The notes: generated from the letters alone by a model not told the origin. Positions 5,698 through 12,799 are shown, numbered from the stretch's first letter. The stretch is 15,830 bases of DNA from JBBSQE01 sp038258095 (GCA_038258095.1 JBBSQE010000053.1:1-15830); one strand, 5' to 3'. Numbers and translations: made by a program.

Positions 5698-7848
5698 ATG
5701 AGCTCGAACGTATCCCACGACCCGCGAGTCCTCGCGGTCGACGCTGGGGGGACGATGACCGACACGTTCATCGTCGATGCCGACGGCCAGTTCGTCGTCG
5801 GCAAGGCTCAGAGCACACCCGGCGATGAATCGATCGGTCTGCTGGAGTCGGCCGAGGATGCGTTTCGTCAGTGGAACGCGACCAGCGAAGAGCACTTTCC
5901 CGGGATCGTCTCCGGCGTCTTCTCCGGCACCGCAATGCTCAACCGGCTGCTCTCCCGCAAGGGGCTGAAGGTCGGCGCGATCGTCAGCGCCGGCCAGGAG
6001 GACATGCTGCAGATGGAGCGGGCGATCCAGACCTACCTCGGTTACTCCTACTCCGATCGGCTCCATGTGGCGACCCACTTCCACAACGAGCCGCTGATCC
6101 CACGGGAGCGGGTGCACGGCGTTCGCGGCCGTATCGACCTGTTCGGCAACGAGGTGCTGAAGCTGCGCGACGCCGACGTCCGCGAGGGCGCCGAGAGCCT
6201 GCTCGAGGCTGGCGTCGAGGGGATCGTCATCTGCTTTCTGTTCAGCTATCGCAACCCTGCCCACGAGGCGCGGGCGAAGGCGATCATCGAGAAGGTCAAG
6301 GCGACGCGGGGGCTCAATGGCGAGGTCCCGGTCTTCGTCTCCTCGGAGCTGTACCCGGCTCGCCGGGAGTTCCCGCGGCTGAACACGACGGTGATCGAGG
6401 CCTACGCTGCCGAGCCCTCCCGCTCCACCCTGAAGTCAGTGGTCGAGCGGACCAAGGCCAAGGGCGCGGGCTTCGAGCTTCGGGTGATGGCTTCTCACGG
6501 TGGCACGATCTCGACCGACGCCGAGCAACTCGCGATGACGCTGATCTCGGGCCCGATCGGCGGCGTGGTCGGATCGAAGTGGCTCGCCGAGCGGATCGGC
6601 ACCGCGAACGTGCTCTGCACCGACATCGGCGGCACCTCGTTCGACATCGCACTGATCACCGGCGGCAAGACCGAGGTCGACACCACGCCCGACGCGGCCA
6701 AGTTCATGCTCAACATGCCGCTGCTTCAGATAGATTCGGTCGGGGCGGGCTGCGGCTCGTTCGTCCGCATCGACCCGAACGCGCGCCGCCCGGAGATCGG
6801 TCCCGACTCGGCCGGAGCGAGCATCGGGACGGCCTGGCCCGAGGGCGGGATCGAGACGGTCTCGATCACCGACCTCAATCTCGTGCTCGGCCGGCTCAAC
6901 GCCGAGTACTTCCTCGGGGGGCAAGTCACCCTCGACCTCGAGCGGGCCCGCTACGAAGTCGAGCGCCAGATCGCGAAGCCGCTGCGGCTCGGCCTCGAGC
7001 AGGCCGCGGCGGGAATCATCGAGCTGTTCGAGACCTCGCTCCGCAACGAGGCGGTCGGGCGAATCCTTGGCAAGGGTTATTCTCCGGCCGACTACAGCCT
7101 GCTCTGCTACGGCGGCGGTGGGCCCCTGCACGTCGCCGGCTACACGGTCGGGATCCCCTACCAGCAGGTCTTGATCCCCGAGTGGGCGGCGGGCTTCAGC
7201 GCCTTCGGCTGCGCTTGCGCCGACTTCGAGTACCGCTTCGACCAGCAGGTCGACCTGCCGCTGCTGCCCGACCACTCCGACGAGGCGAAGCTGCAGATGG
7301 GCCAGCTGCTGGCCGGGGCGTGGAGCGCGCTGCGTGAACGGATCGGCGGTGAGTTCGCGAAGTCGGGCTACCCGGCGACGGAGATCGACTTCCAGGTTGG
7401 CGTGCGGATGCAGTACTACGGCCAGCTGATCGACATCGAGGTCGAGGCGCCGAAGGACACGATCGAGGCGATCGCCGACATCGAGGAGCTGATCGCGGCC
7501 TTCGAGCGGACCTATACCCGCCTGTACGCCCGGGCCGCCTCCTCGCCGGAGCTCGGCTATCTGATCGCTCAGGCGATCGTCAAGGGCTCGGTGCCGATCG
7601 AGAAGCCGACCCTGCCCGTGCTGGTTAATGCGGGGAGCCCGCCAGAGCCGAAGTTCGAGCGCGAGGTCTGGTGGAGCGAGGGCTTCGAGCCGACCCCGAT
7701 CTACGAGATGACCGGGGTCGGGCGCGGGCACACAATCGACGGTCCGGCGATCCTCGAGGCCGAGTCGACGACCTTCGCCGTGCCGCCCGACCGCAGCGTC
7801 TGGCTCGATCAGAACCGCATATTCCACCTCGAGACGAAGGAGGTCTGA
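5698..7848 (+). CDS. acxA: Acetone carboxylase beta subunit (HyuA/AcxA family)
   Basis: 716 aa, essentially the length of characterised AcxA. This subunit binds ATP and, in the family, generates phosphorylated ketone (enol phosphate) and activated bicarbonate for carboxylation of acetone to acetoacetate, with ATP going to AMP and two phosphates. Visible motifs are the ASKHA-type phosphate loops LAVDAGGTMTDTFIVD (residues 12-27) and CTDIGGTSFDIALI (about 308-321), VVGKAQSTP, GTAMLNRLLSRKGLK, ASHGGTISTDAEQLAMTLIS then GPIGGV, and SVGAGCGSFVRIDP. GKGYSPADYSLLCYGGGGPL and the WAAGFSAFGCACADFEYR segment are strongly AcxA-like, which separates it from hydantoinases and 5-oxoprolinases. Start ATG 5698 has GAGG five bases upstream. 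The frame extends back to a TTG at 5611, but those 29 residues look non-coding. First gene of a two-gene operon. Cytoplasmic. Acetone is likeliest; another ketone such as butanone or acetophenone is possible. Confidence 0.9.
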   Translation: MSSNVSHDPRVLAVDAGGTMTDTFIVDADGQFVVGKAQSTPGDESIGLLESAEDAFRQWNATSEEHFPGIVSGVFSGTAMLNRLLSRKGLKVGAIVSAGQEDMLQMERAIQTYLGYSYSDRLHVATHFHNEPLIPRERVHGVRGRIDLFGNEVLKLRDADVREGAESLLEAGVEGIVICFLFSYRNPAHEARAKAIIEKVKATRGLNGEVPVFVSSELYPARREFPRLNTTVIEAYAAEPSRSTLKSVVERTKAKGAGFELRVMASHGGTISTDAEQLAMTLISGPIGGVVGSKWLAERIGTANVLCTDIGGTSFDIALITGGKTEVDTTPDAAKFMLNMPLLQIDSVGAGCGSFVRIDPNARRPEIGPDSAGASIGTAWPEGGIETVSITDLNLVLGRLNAEYFLGGQVTLDLERARYEVERQIAKPLRLGLEQAAAGIIELFETSLRNEAVGRILGKGYSPADYSLLCYGGGGPLHVAGYTVGIPYQQVLIPEWAAGFSAFGCACADFEYRFDQQVDLPLLPDHSDEAKLQMGQLLAGAWSALRERIGGEFAKSGYPATEIDFQVGVRMQYYGQLIDIEVEAPKDTIEAIADIEELIAAFERTYTRLYARAASSPELGYLIAQAIVKGSVPIEKPTLPVLVNAGSPPEPKFEREVWWSEGFEPTPIYEMTGVGRGHTIDGPAILEAESTTFAVPPDRSVWLDQNRIFHLETKEV
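7837..7843 (+). promoter_or_regulatory. Strong Shine-Dalgarno for the fused carboxylase gene
   Basis: AAGGAGG within the last codons of acxA lies nine bases before ATG 7853. It fixes that start and, with the four-base intergenic gap, implies tightly coupled expression of the two carboxylase genes. Confidence 0.8.
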
Positions 7849-7852
7849 GCAG

Positions 7853-10654
7853 ATGGCCGTGATCGACAAGACCCGCGAACTCGAGCCCACCGCCTCGGCG
7901 CCGATCGGCTGGGAGGGTCAGAGCCTGCGCGAGATGCTGGAGCGCTCCGAGTCCCTGTTCGAGGAGACCGGGCACTACCACGGCCTCGTGGAGTTCTCGC
8001 TGAAGAGCTCCGACCCCTTGCACTACGAGAAGCTGTTCAGTCGGGTCCGCGGCGGGATGGTTTCCGCCCGTGAGACGGCGCTCAACATCTCGGCCTCCCC
8101 GATCGTCCGCGAGCTGGGCGAGATTGCCTTCGCCCTCTACACGCCCGAGGGCGACTCGGTCGCCCTGTCGACCGGGATCATCGTCCACGTCCACACGATG
8201 TCGGAAGCGATCAAGTTCATGGTTCGCGGCGGCTGGGAGGACAACCCGAAGATCCGCCCCGGGGACATCTTCGCCAACAACCAGCCGACGATCGGCGACG
8301 TGCACCCGGCCGACGTGCAGACCTTCGTGCCGATCTTCAACCCCGAGGATCCGGGCGAGCTGCTCGCCTGGGCCGGCGGCGTGATCCACGTGATGGACAT
8401 CGGCGCCTCCACACCCGGTGGCGTGCCAATCGGGCCGACCACCCGTTACGAGGACGGGATCGACCTGCACTGCGAGAAGATCGGTGAGCGCGACGAGCTG
8501 CACAGCTCGCACGTGCGGCGCTGCACGATGATGAGCCGCGCGCCGGGCCTGTGGATGCTCGACGAGCGCACCCGGCTCGCCGGCTGCCACATGATCCGCG
8601 ACGCGATCGAACGGCTCGTGCTTGAGGAGGGCGCCGAGACGATCAAGACCTTCATGCGCGAGTCGATCGAGGACGGCCGCCGTGAGTTCAAGTCGCGCGT
8701 CCGCGGCCTGCTCGTCCCGGGCCGCTACCGCTCGCCCGGCTTTCAGGACGTCTTCTTCAAGGACAAGGAGCGGCTGCCGGCCCGCGCCCGCCGTGACTTC
8801 CTGATCCACGGCGCCTACGAGGTCAAGATCGACGGTGATGGCCACTGGACCACCGATCTGACCGGGTCCTCGGCCTGGGGCTGGCACCCGTTCAACGCCA
8901 CCTTCTCGGGCCAGCAGGGAATGATGTGGATCCTCTTCACGCAGACGCTGATCTGCAACGACAAGATCAACGATGGCGCCTACTACGGCACCACCCTCGA
9001 GATCACGCCGCATACGTGGTGCGACATCGCCGACATGCCCGGCTCGAGCTCGACGCCGTGGGCGCCGATGTTCGCCACTTCGACCGGCTACCTGCGCTCG
9101 ATCTCGCGGGCGCTGCAGTCGCGTGGCTACATCGAGGAGATCGTTGCCTCGTTCACGCCCCCCGGCAACGTCGCCCAGGGCGGCGGCATCGATCAGTACG
9201 GCCAGATGTCGGGGTTCATGAACTTCGAGATCGGCGGCCAGGGGCAGGGTGCCAAGTACCTCACCGACGGCCTCGACTACGGCGCCGCCGTCTTCAACCC
9301 CGAGGGCGACATGGGCGATGCGGAGATGTGGGAGCTGGTCAAGCCGATGCTCTACCTGGGCCGGCGCATCAAGCCCTACTCGGGCGGGATCGGCCGCCAT
9401 CGGGGCGGCTCCTCGTTCGAGTCGCTGTTCCTCGTCCACGGCACGCGCGACTTCGAGGTCGAGACGCTCGGAACAGGGCCGGGTCTGGTCTCGCCGGGCC
9501 TGTTCGGCGGCTACCCCTCACCGTCGATCTACCAGCACAACGTGCACGGCTCCGACATCTACGAGCGCGCGGAGCGGGGGGAGGCCTACCCCGTGGGGGA
9601 CGTCAGCGGCGAGCTGCTCGAGCTCTGTGACTTCAGCGGCGAGCACGTGATCAAGCAGGACCCGTTCTCGATGATGACCGCGGTCAAGCAGGGCGATCTC
9701 TACCTCTCGCCCGGGCGCGGCGGCGGCGGTCTCGGCGATCCGCTCGAGCGGCCCGCTGCACGGGTCGCCACCGACATCGCCGACGGTCACATGCTGGAGC
9801 GGTTCGAGCGCTCCGCCTACCGCGTCGACGACCGCGACGCAGCGCGTGCTCAGCGGCTCGAGCGAGCGCGACCGACACGGGAGTGGTGGGCCACCCAGCG
9901 GCAGCGGATCCTGGCCGGCGACCTGATCGAGCCGGTCCAGGTGATGCTCGCGGAGTCGATGCGCCTGGGCCCGGAGTTCGCCGCCGAATACCGGGGCTTC
10001 TGGGATCTGCCCGAGGGCTTCGACTTCGACGTCGTCGCGCCGACGATCGAGGTCCAGCGGGCAGCCCCGGGGAAGATCACTCCCTCCGAGTCGACAGCCG
10101 CCTACCTGGCGCAGTCGCGCTGCTATCTGCCCGAGGGCGAGGGCGGGGACGTCCCGGTCGCCTCGGAGATAACGCGCGAGCTGCTCGCGGACCTCTACGA
10201 TGAGAAGCTTCCGCGGTGCACGGTCAAGGAGATCCAGTCACAGATCAAGGACCCCGACCGCTTCGACAAGTGGATCGAGCTGCTCTCCGAGCGGGTGCCC
10301 TGGGGCGATCGGATCGTGCTGCCCTACGGTGAGGCGATGTACATCGTCAAGCGCGCGGAGGACGGCGAGTACGTGATCAAAACCGAGGCCGGCGCCGAGC
10401 TCGGACCGTGGCAGCAGAACTGGAAGATGTCGGCGGTGATCTTCGTCCGCGACAGCGACGAGCTCTACGAGGAGGTCTATCCCAAACTCGGCCACCCCGA
10501 TGGCGCCTGGCAGGAGCTGCGCGAGTACTACGGCCCGCTCTCGGGGAGGCTGCTGGAGATCGAGGCCTACCCGCCCGGCTACCCGGTCGTGCACGAGTAT
10601 CTGCCCGACCTCGAGGGGTTCTACGGGGGCTGGCTCGGGCGCGAGCTGCCCTGA
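7853..10654 (+). CDS. acxB: Acetone carboxylase alpha-gamma fusion protein (AcxB + AcxC)
   Basis: 933 aa, where AcxB alone is about 776. Residues 1 to about 750 are a HyuB/AcxB alpha subunit: SLFEETGHYHGLVEFSLKS, ALYTPEGDSVALSTGIIVHV, then HTMSEAIKFM, IGDVHPADVQ, GGVIHVMDIGAS, GGGIDQYGQMSGFMNFEIGG and GLFGGYPSPSIYQHN. His151, Asp154 and His179 match the Mn ligands known in Xanthobacter AcxB (His150, Asp153, His175). The alpha part runs to its normal end, EWWATQRQRILAGDLIEPV, then FRGFWDLPEGF-like sequence. Residues about 770-933 then match the whole AcxC gamma subunit: VKEIQSQIKDPDRFDKWIEL, LSERVPWGDRIVLPYG, WQQNWKMSAVIFVRD, EEVYPKLGHPDGAWQELREY, and VVHEYLPDLEGFYGGWLG. Where AcxC has its Cys-rich segments (CECGHDFC and FCPECG, recalled), this protein has TEAGAELG and YGPLSG, with no Cys or His. 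No stop or frameshift separates the halves. A hydantoinase B label would be wrong. Confidence 0.92.
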   Translation: MAVIDKTRELEPTASAPIGWEGQSLREMLERSESLFEETGHYHGLVEFSLKSSDPLHYEKLFSRVRGGMVSARETALNISASPIVRELGEIAFALYTPEGDSVALSTGIIVHVHTMSEAIKFMVRGGWEDNPKIRPGDIFANNQPTIGDVHPADVQTFVPIFNPEDPGELLAWAGGVIHVMDIGASTPGGVPIGPTTRYEDGIDLHCEKIGERDELHSSHVRRCTMMSRAPGLWMLDERTRLAGCHMIRDAIERLVLEEGAETIKTFMRESIEDGRREFKSRVRGLLVPGRYRSPGFQDVFFKDKERLPARARRDFLIHGAYEVKIDGDGHWTTDLTGSSAWGWHPFNATFSGQQGMMWILFTQTLICNDKINDGAYYGTTLEITPHTWCDIADMPGSSSTPWAPMFATSTGYLRSISRALQSRGYIEEIVASFTPPGNVAQGGGIDQYGQMSGFMNFEIGGQGQGAKYLTDGLDYGAAVFNPEGDMGDAEMWELVKPMLYLGRRIKPYSGGIGRHRGGSSFESLFLVHGTRDFEVETLGTGPGLVSPGLFGGYPSPSIYQHNVHGSDIYERAERGEAYPVGDVSGELLELCDFSGEHVIKQDPFSMMTAVKQGDLYLSPGRGGGGLGDPLERPAARVATDIADGHMLERFERSAYRVDDRDAARAQRLERARPTREWWATQRQRILAGDLIEPVQVMLAESMRLGPEFAAEYRGFWDLPEGFDFDVVAPTIEVQRAAPGKITPSESTAAYLAQSRCYLPEGEGGDVPVASEITRELLADLYDEKLPRCTVKEIQSQIKDPDRFDKWIELLSERVPWGDRIVLPYGEAMYIVKRAEDGEYVIKTEAGAELGPWQQNWKMSAVIFVRDSDELYEEVYPKLGHPDGAWQELREYYGPLSGRLLEIEAYPPGYPVVHEYLPDLEGFYGGWLGRELP

Positions 10655-10682
10655 CCGACGACCCTGACGAGGTAGCCTTGAA

Positions 10683-10698
10683 CGGGAGCAGACTCCCG
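10683..10698 (+). terminator. Hairpin after the carboxylase operon
   Basis: CGGGAG (10683-10688), loop CAGA, CTCCCG (10693-10698) forms a perfect 6-bp stem 28 bp beyond the stop of the fused carboxylase gene. A C-run follows instead of T's, so it is a weak intrinsic terminator candidate. The remaining spacer to 10857 shows no gene. Confidence 0.4.
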
Positions 10699-10857
10699 CC
10701 CCCAGCGACGATCCCGGCGAGTTGGAACGGTTCCGTCGCCTGACCGGTGCGACTCTGAATCCTCCTTGGGGCCGAAGGACTCTAGAAACTCAACTCCATC
10801 GAAGTGGGGGTAGATCAAAGTGTCCACGAAAGCGGGTTAGGTCCATGCCGCTGGGGT

Positions 10858-11109
10858 GTCGCGTCCGAGGAGTACCGTTTACGCAATGAGCGAGACTCGC
10901 GAACGCACGATCGAGCGCCTTGAGGAACATCTGGACGAAGCTGAGGAGACCCTGTCGAGCATCCGGCCGCTGGACGAAAAGCAGGCCCGTCGGGTGGCTG
11001 AGCGAATGGACCGGCTTCACTCCCAGCTGCTCGCCGCCAGCGAACCACCGAGCCTCGATGCAGCCCACGAGCGGTTGGGAACCAAGCCCGTTAGGTCGGA
11101 TGAGTTCGA
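10858..11109 (+). repeat. Duplicated segment, copy 1 (252 bp)
   Basis: This block, from GTCGCGT to GATGAGTTCGA, recurs at 11765-11989 with about nine bases in ten the same by eye. It includes the conserved upstream GAGGAGTACCGTT and most of a small ORF. The only length difference is a 27-base in-frame gap in copy 2 near the ORF start. Confidence 0.85.
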
Positions 11110-11152
11110 CTCATTCGCTGGCGAGATGAGTCCTTCCGACGGCGAGGGCTAG
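10886..11152 (+). CDS. Small hypothetical coiled-coil-like protein, copy A1
   Basis: 88 aa from ATG 10886. It is highly charged and helical, with heptad-like spacing in ERTIERLEEHLDEAEETLSS and RRVAERMDRLHSQLLAASE, and an acidic tail (SFAGEMSPSDGEG). No signal peptide, membrane segment or known domain. A GAGGAG motif lies 13 bases upstream, rather far for a ribosome site, but it is conserved in the paralogous copy at 11793, which argues that this ATG is real. A longer reading from an ATG at 10856 is less likely. It is followed three bases later by the ORF at 11156, suggesting a two-gene unit. Substitutions between the copies mostly preserve the protein, which supports coding. Function unknown. 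Confidence 0.65.
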   Translation: MSETRERTIERLEEHLDEAEETLSSIRPLDEKQARRVAERMDRLHSQLLAASEPPSLDAAHERLGTKPVRSDEFDSFAGEMSPSDGEG

Positions 11153-11155
11153 CAC

Positions 11156-11557
11156 TTGCAGGCAAGGCCTGGTCCGGGACGTCTGGGCGTACGATTCGAC
11201 GAGCAGGTCTGGGCCGATGCGACCCGTGGATTCTCCGGTCGATCACTGGAGGTGGCGCAGAGTGCACGCCGAGTGCTCGAGCGACAGGGGCTCGCTCTCG
11301 ATCAACTCCTGCCGTGCCAATCGTCCGGACCCGATCGGACGAAGTTGGCTGGGTGCGCCAAGTTGTATCTCCCGGCGGATGATGCGCCACCTTCGAGCCG
11401 GCCCTTTGCCTTTGTCCTCCAGCTCGCTCGCGAGACGGGGGGAGATCACGTCTTCGTGTTCGTTGCGTTCGGACCCAGACATCCCGGACCCGGGGTGCGA
11501 TCCGTCTACGAACGGGCCCACCGCCAACTGCACGGCAAGTTCCCGGATCAGGGGTAG
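11156..11557 (+). CDS. Hypothetical protein, partner of A1
   Basis: 133 aa if it starts at TTG 11156, three bases after the A1 stop, with GAGGG about ten bases upstream. The body looks like a small folded alpha/beta domain: SLEVAQSARRVLERQGLALD, CAKLYLPADD, RPFAFVLQLARETGGDHVFV, FVAFGPRHP, and VRSVYERAHRQLHGKFP. Its codon use is typical of the window. I do not recognise the family. A small charged helical protein followed immediately by a compact alpha/beta protein resembles toxin-antitoxin order, but no toxin motif is visible. Confidence 0.55.
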   Translation: MQARPGPGRLGVRFDEQVWADATRGFSGRSLEVAQSARRVLERQGLALDQLLPCQSSGPDRTKLAGCAKLYLPADDAPPSSRPFAFVLQLARETGGDHVFVFVAFGPRHPGPGVRSVYERAHRQLHGKFPDQG

Positions 11558-11564
11558 CTGGCCC

Positions 11565-11588
11565 GAGGCTCCAATTGAGGCTCCAATC
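11565..11588 (+). repeat. Tandem 12-bp repeat
   Basis: GAGGCTCCAATT (11565-11576) is followed directly by GAGGCTCCAATC (11577-11588), just after the stop of the preceding ORF. It is a simple duplication with no evident function. Confidence 0.6.
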
Positions 11589-11591
11589 TGA

Positions 11592-11644
11592 GGAAAACCC
11601 ACCGAATCTCAGGTAGGCCGATCCGCATTCCCATGCGGTTTTCC
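11592..11644 (+). terminator. Terminator-like hairpin inside a wider inverted repeat
   Basis: CCGCAT (11623-11628), loop TCCC, ATGCGG (11633-11638) is a perfect 6-bp stem followed by TTTT (11639-11642), the best intrinsic terminator in the window. It would end the two-gene unit upstream. A wider pair, GGAAAACC (11592-11599) and GGTTTTCC (11637-11644), overlaps it and would form an alternative structure that sequesters the T-run. Confidence 0.55.
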
Positions 11645-11667
11645 GCCTCGCCACTCCCCCTCGCGTC

Positions 11668-11711
11668 GGTTGTGGTCCAGGCGGTCGCGGGTTCGAGTCC
11701 CGTCGCTCACC
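11668..11711 (+). pseudogene. tRNA-His (GTG) 3' half, candidate attachment site remnant
   Basis: These bases match the 3' half of actinobacterial tRNA-His: anticodon loop TTGTGGT (anticodon GTG at 11672-11674), 3' stem CCAGG, T-stem GCGGG (11687-11691), loop TTCGAGT, CCCGT, acceptor 3' strand CGCTCAC (11704-11710), and the His-specific discriminator C (11711). The 5' side of the anticodon stem (needs CCTGG, has GTCGG), the D-arm and the 5' acceptor strand are absent. Similarity starts abruptly at 11668. A 3' tRNA piece of about 44 bp is the usual footprint left when an integrase recombines at a tRNA gene. No integrase is in the window. Confidence 0.7.
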
Positions 11712-11764
11712 CTCTCGGAATCCTGCAAATGGCCGTGTTTCAGGGCCGAGTGTCACGTCAAGGA

Positions 11765-11989
11765 GTCGCGTTCGAGGAGTACCGTTGACACGATGAGCGA
11801 TGCTCGTGAACGCACGGGTACCGAGGAGACGCTGTCGAGCATTCGCCCTCTGGATGAGAGACAGGCCGGTCGGGTGGCTGAGCGCATGGACCGGCTTCAA
11901 TCCCAGCTGCTGGCCGCCAGCGAACCTCCGAGCCTCGATGCGGCCCACGAGCGGTTCGGAACCAAGCCCGTTAGGTCGGATGAGTTCGA
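11765..11989 (+). repeat. Duplicated segment, copy 2 (225 bp)
   Basis: Second copy of the block at 10858-11109, in direct orientation about 0.9 kb away. It is 27 bases shorter because GGTACC replaces 33 bases near the start of the ORF. The last 46 bases, from CCCACGAGCGGTT onward, differ at a single position. Confidence 0.85.
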
Positions 11990-11999
11990 AGCCGACTGA
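11793..11999 (+). CDS. Small hypothetical protein, copy A2 (shortened paralogue)
   Basis: 68 aa, MSDARERTGTEETLSSIRPL then DERQAGRVAERMDRL and onward, clearly paralogous to the 88-aa protein at 10886. It lacks nine residues of the first helix (the IERLEEHLDEA region) and ends in FEAD instead of the longer acidic tail. It has no following partner ORF. The shared upstream GAGGAGTACCGTT suggests it may still be expressed, but it could also be a decaying copy. Confidence 0.55.
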   Translation: MSDARERTGTEETLSSIRPLDERQAGRVAERMDRLQSQLLAASEPPSLDAAHERFGTKPVRSDEFEAD

Positions 12000-12100
12000 C
12001 ATTCACCCGGTTCAGATGATGCCGACGGGCGCCTGGACCGCGAGCCTCTAGACACACGAGCTGCGGCGAGAAGACGCCTGGCCTGAGCCGGTAGGAGATC

Positions 12101-12799
12101 ATGGGGAACATATTCCTTCTCGCGCTCGTCTCCGCGGCCAACCCGACCCTGCTCGCGGCGGTGACGGTGATGCTTTTCGTACCGAATCCGAAGCGATTGC
12201 TGCTCGGCTATCTCGCCGGCGCGTTGCTGACCAGCCTCACGATCGGGTTCGTGATCGTCCTCGTCATCCACGACTCGAGCGCGACCAGCACCGCTAAGAA
12301 CGCCCTCAGCCCTTCGCTTGACATCGCCTTCGGGTTGATCCTGTTGTTGGTGGCATATGTGCTCAGGGGTGGCCACGACCAGCGCCTGAAGGAGCGCCGC
12401 CGGCAGAGGAAGCTGGCAAAGAGAGATGGAGGATCCGGGGGAGAAGGGCCCTCCCAGGTCGAGACATTGCTCGGCCGTGGCTCGGTCCGTGTCACCTTTG
12501 CGCTCGGCGCCGTGCTCAGCCTTCCCAGCGTCTCCTATCTCGCTGCGTTGCACAACTTGCAGGAGCTGGGATACGGAGCGGGGGCGGAGATCCTCGTGAT
12601 CGTCGGCTTCAACCTGGTCATGCTGATCTTGCTCGAGGTGCCGCTGCTCGGCTATTTCGTGGCGCCGGAGCGCACGGTGGTCGAGGTCCAGCGCTTCCGA
12701 GTCTGGCTGACCCGCAGCGGCCGGAGCATGGCGATCTACGGCGCGGGAGTGCTCGGTCTGCTGCTGATAGGCCGGGGCCTGATCGGGTACTTGACTTGA
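12101..12799 (+). CDS. GAP family (SfLAP/Sap-like) integral membrane protein
   Basis: 232 aa, about six predicted membrane segments: FLLALVSAANPTLLAAVTVM (4-23), LLLGYLAGALLTSLTIGFVI (33-52), LDIAFGLILLLVAYVLRGG (73-91), then a basic cytoplasmic loop (RLKERRRQRKLAKRD, 95-109), VTFALGAVLSLPSVSYLAAL (about 129-148), AGAEILVIVGFNLVMLILLE (about 159-178), and a last helix near 211-230. The NP in the first helix, the charged central loop and the LSLPSVSYLAAL segment fit the GAP/SfLAP family related to LysE-type exporters, whose mycobacterial founder is linked to lipid export. Start ATG 12101 has TAGGAG three bases upstream, a tight spacing. It stands alone between the small-gene region and the collagen-like gene. 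The transported substrate cannot be inferred. Confidence 0.8.
   Translation: MGNIFLLALVSAANPTLLAAVTVMLFVPNPKRLLLGYLAGALLTSLTIGFVIVLVIHDSSATSTAKNALSPSLDIAFGLILLLVAYVLRGGHDQRLKERRRQRKLAKRDGGSGGEGPSQVETLLGRGSVRVTFALGAVLSLPSVSYLAALHNLQELGYGAGAEILVIVGFNLVMLILLEVPLLGYFVAPERTVVEVQRFRVWLTRSGRSMAIYGAGVLGLLLIGRGLIGYLT

Noticed and set aside
6436..7890. A 484-codon minus-strand frame opposite acxA
   Set aside because: Shadow of acxA; no motif or ribosome site.
7625..9439. A 604-codon open frame on the minus strand opposite the carboxylase genes
   Set aside because: It is antisense to two well-supported genes, has no domain motifs, and its composition is what G/C-rich codon bias produces on the opposite strand.
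5698..10654. Hydantoinase or 5-oxoprolinase (HyuA/HyuB) reading of the two-gene operon
   Set aside because: Generic names for the superfamily; the GTAMLNR, WAAGFSAFGCA and IGDVHPAD segments and the AcxC-like C-terminus point to acetone-type carboxylase.
10815..10845. Possible insertion-sequence end (GTGTCCACGAAAGCGGG)
   Set aside because: It loosely recalls termini of some insertion sequences, but no matching inverted copy, target duplication or transposase is present.
11600..11711. A complete tRNA-His gene
   Set aside because: No D-arm or 5' acceptor strand is present upstream, and the anticodon stem 5' side does not pair, so only the 3' half is called.
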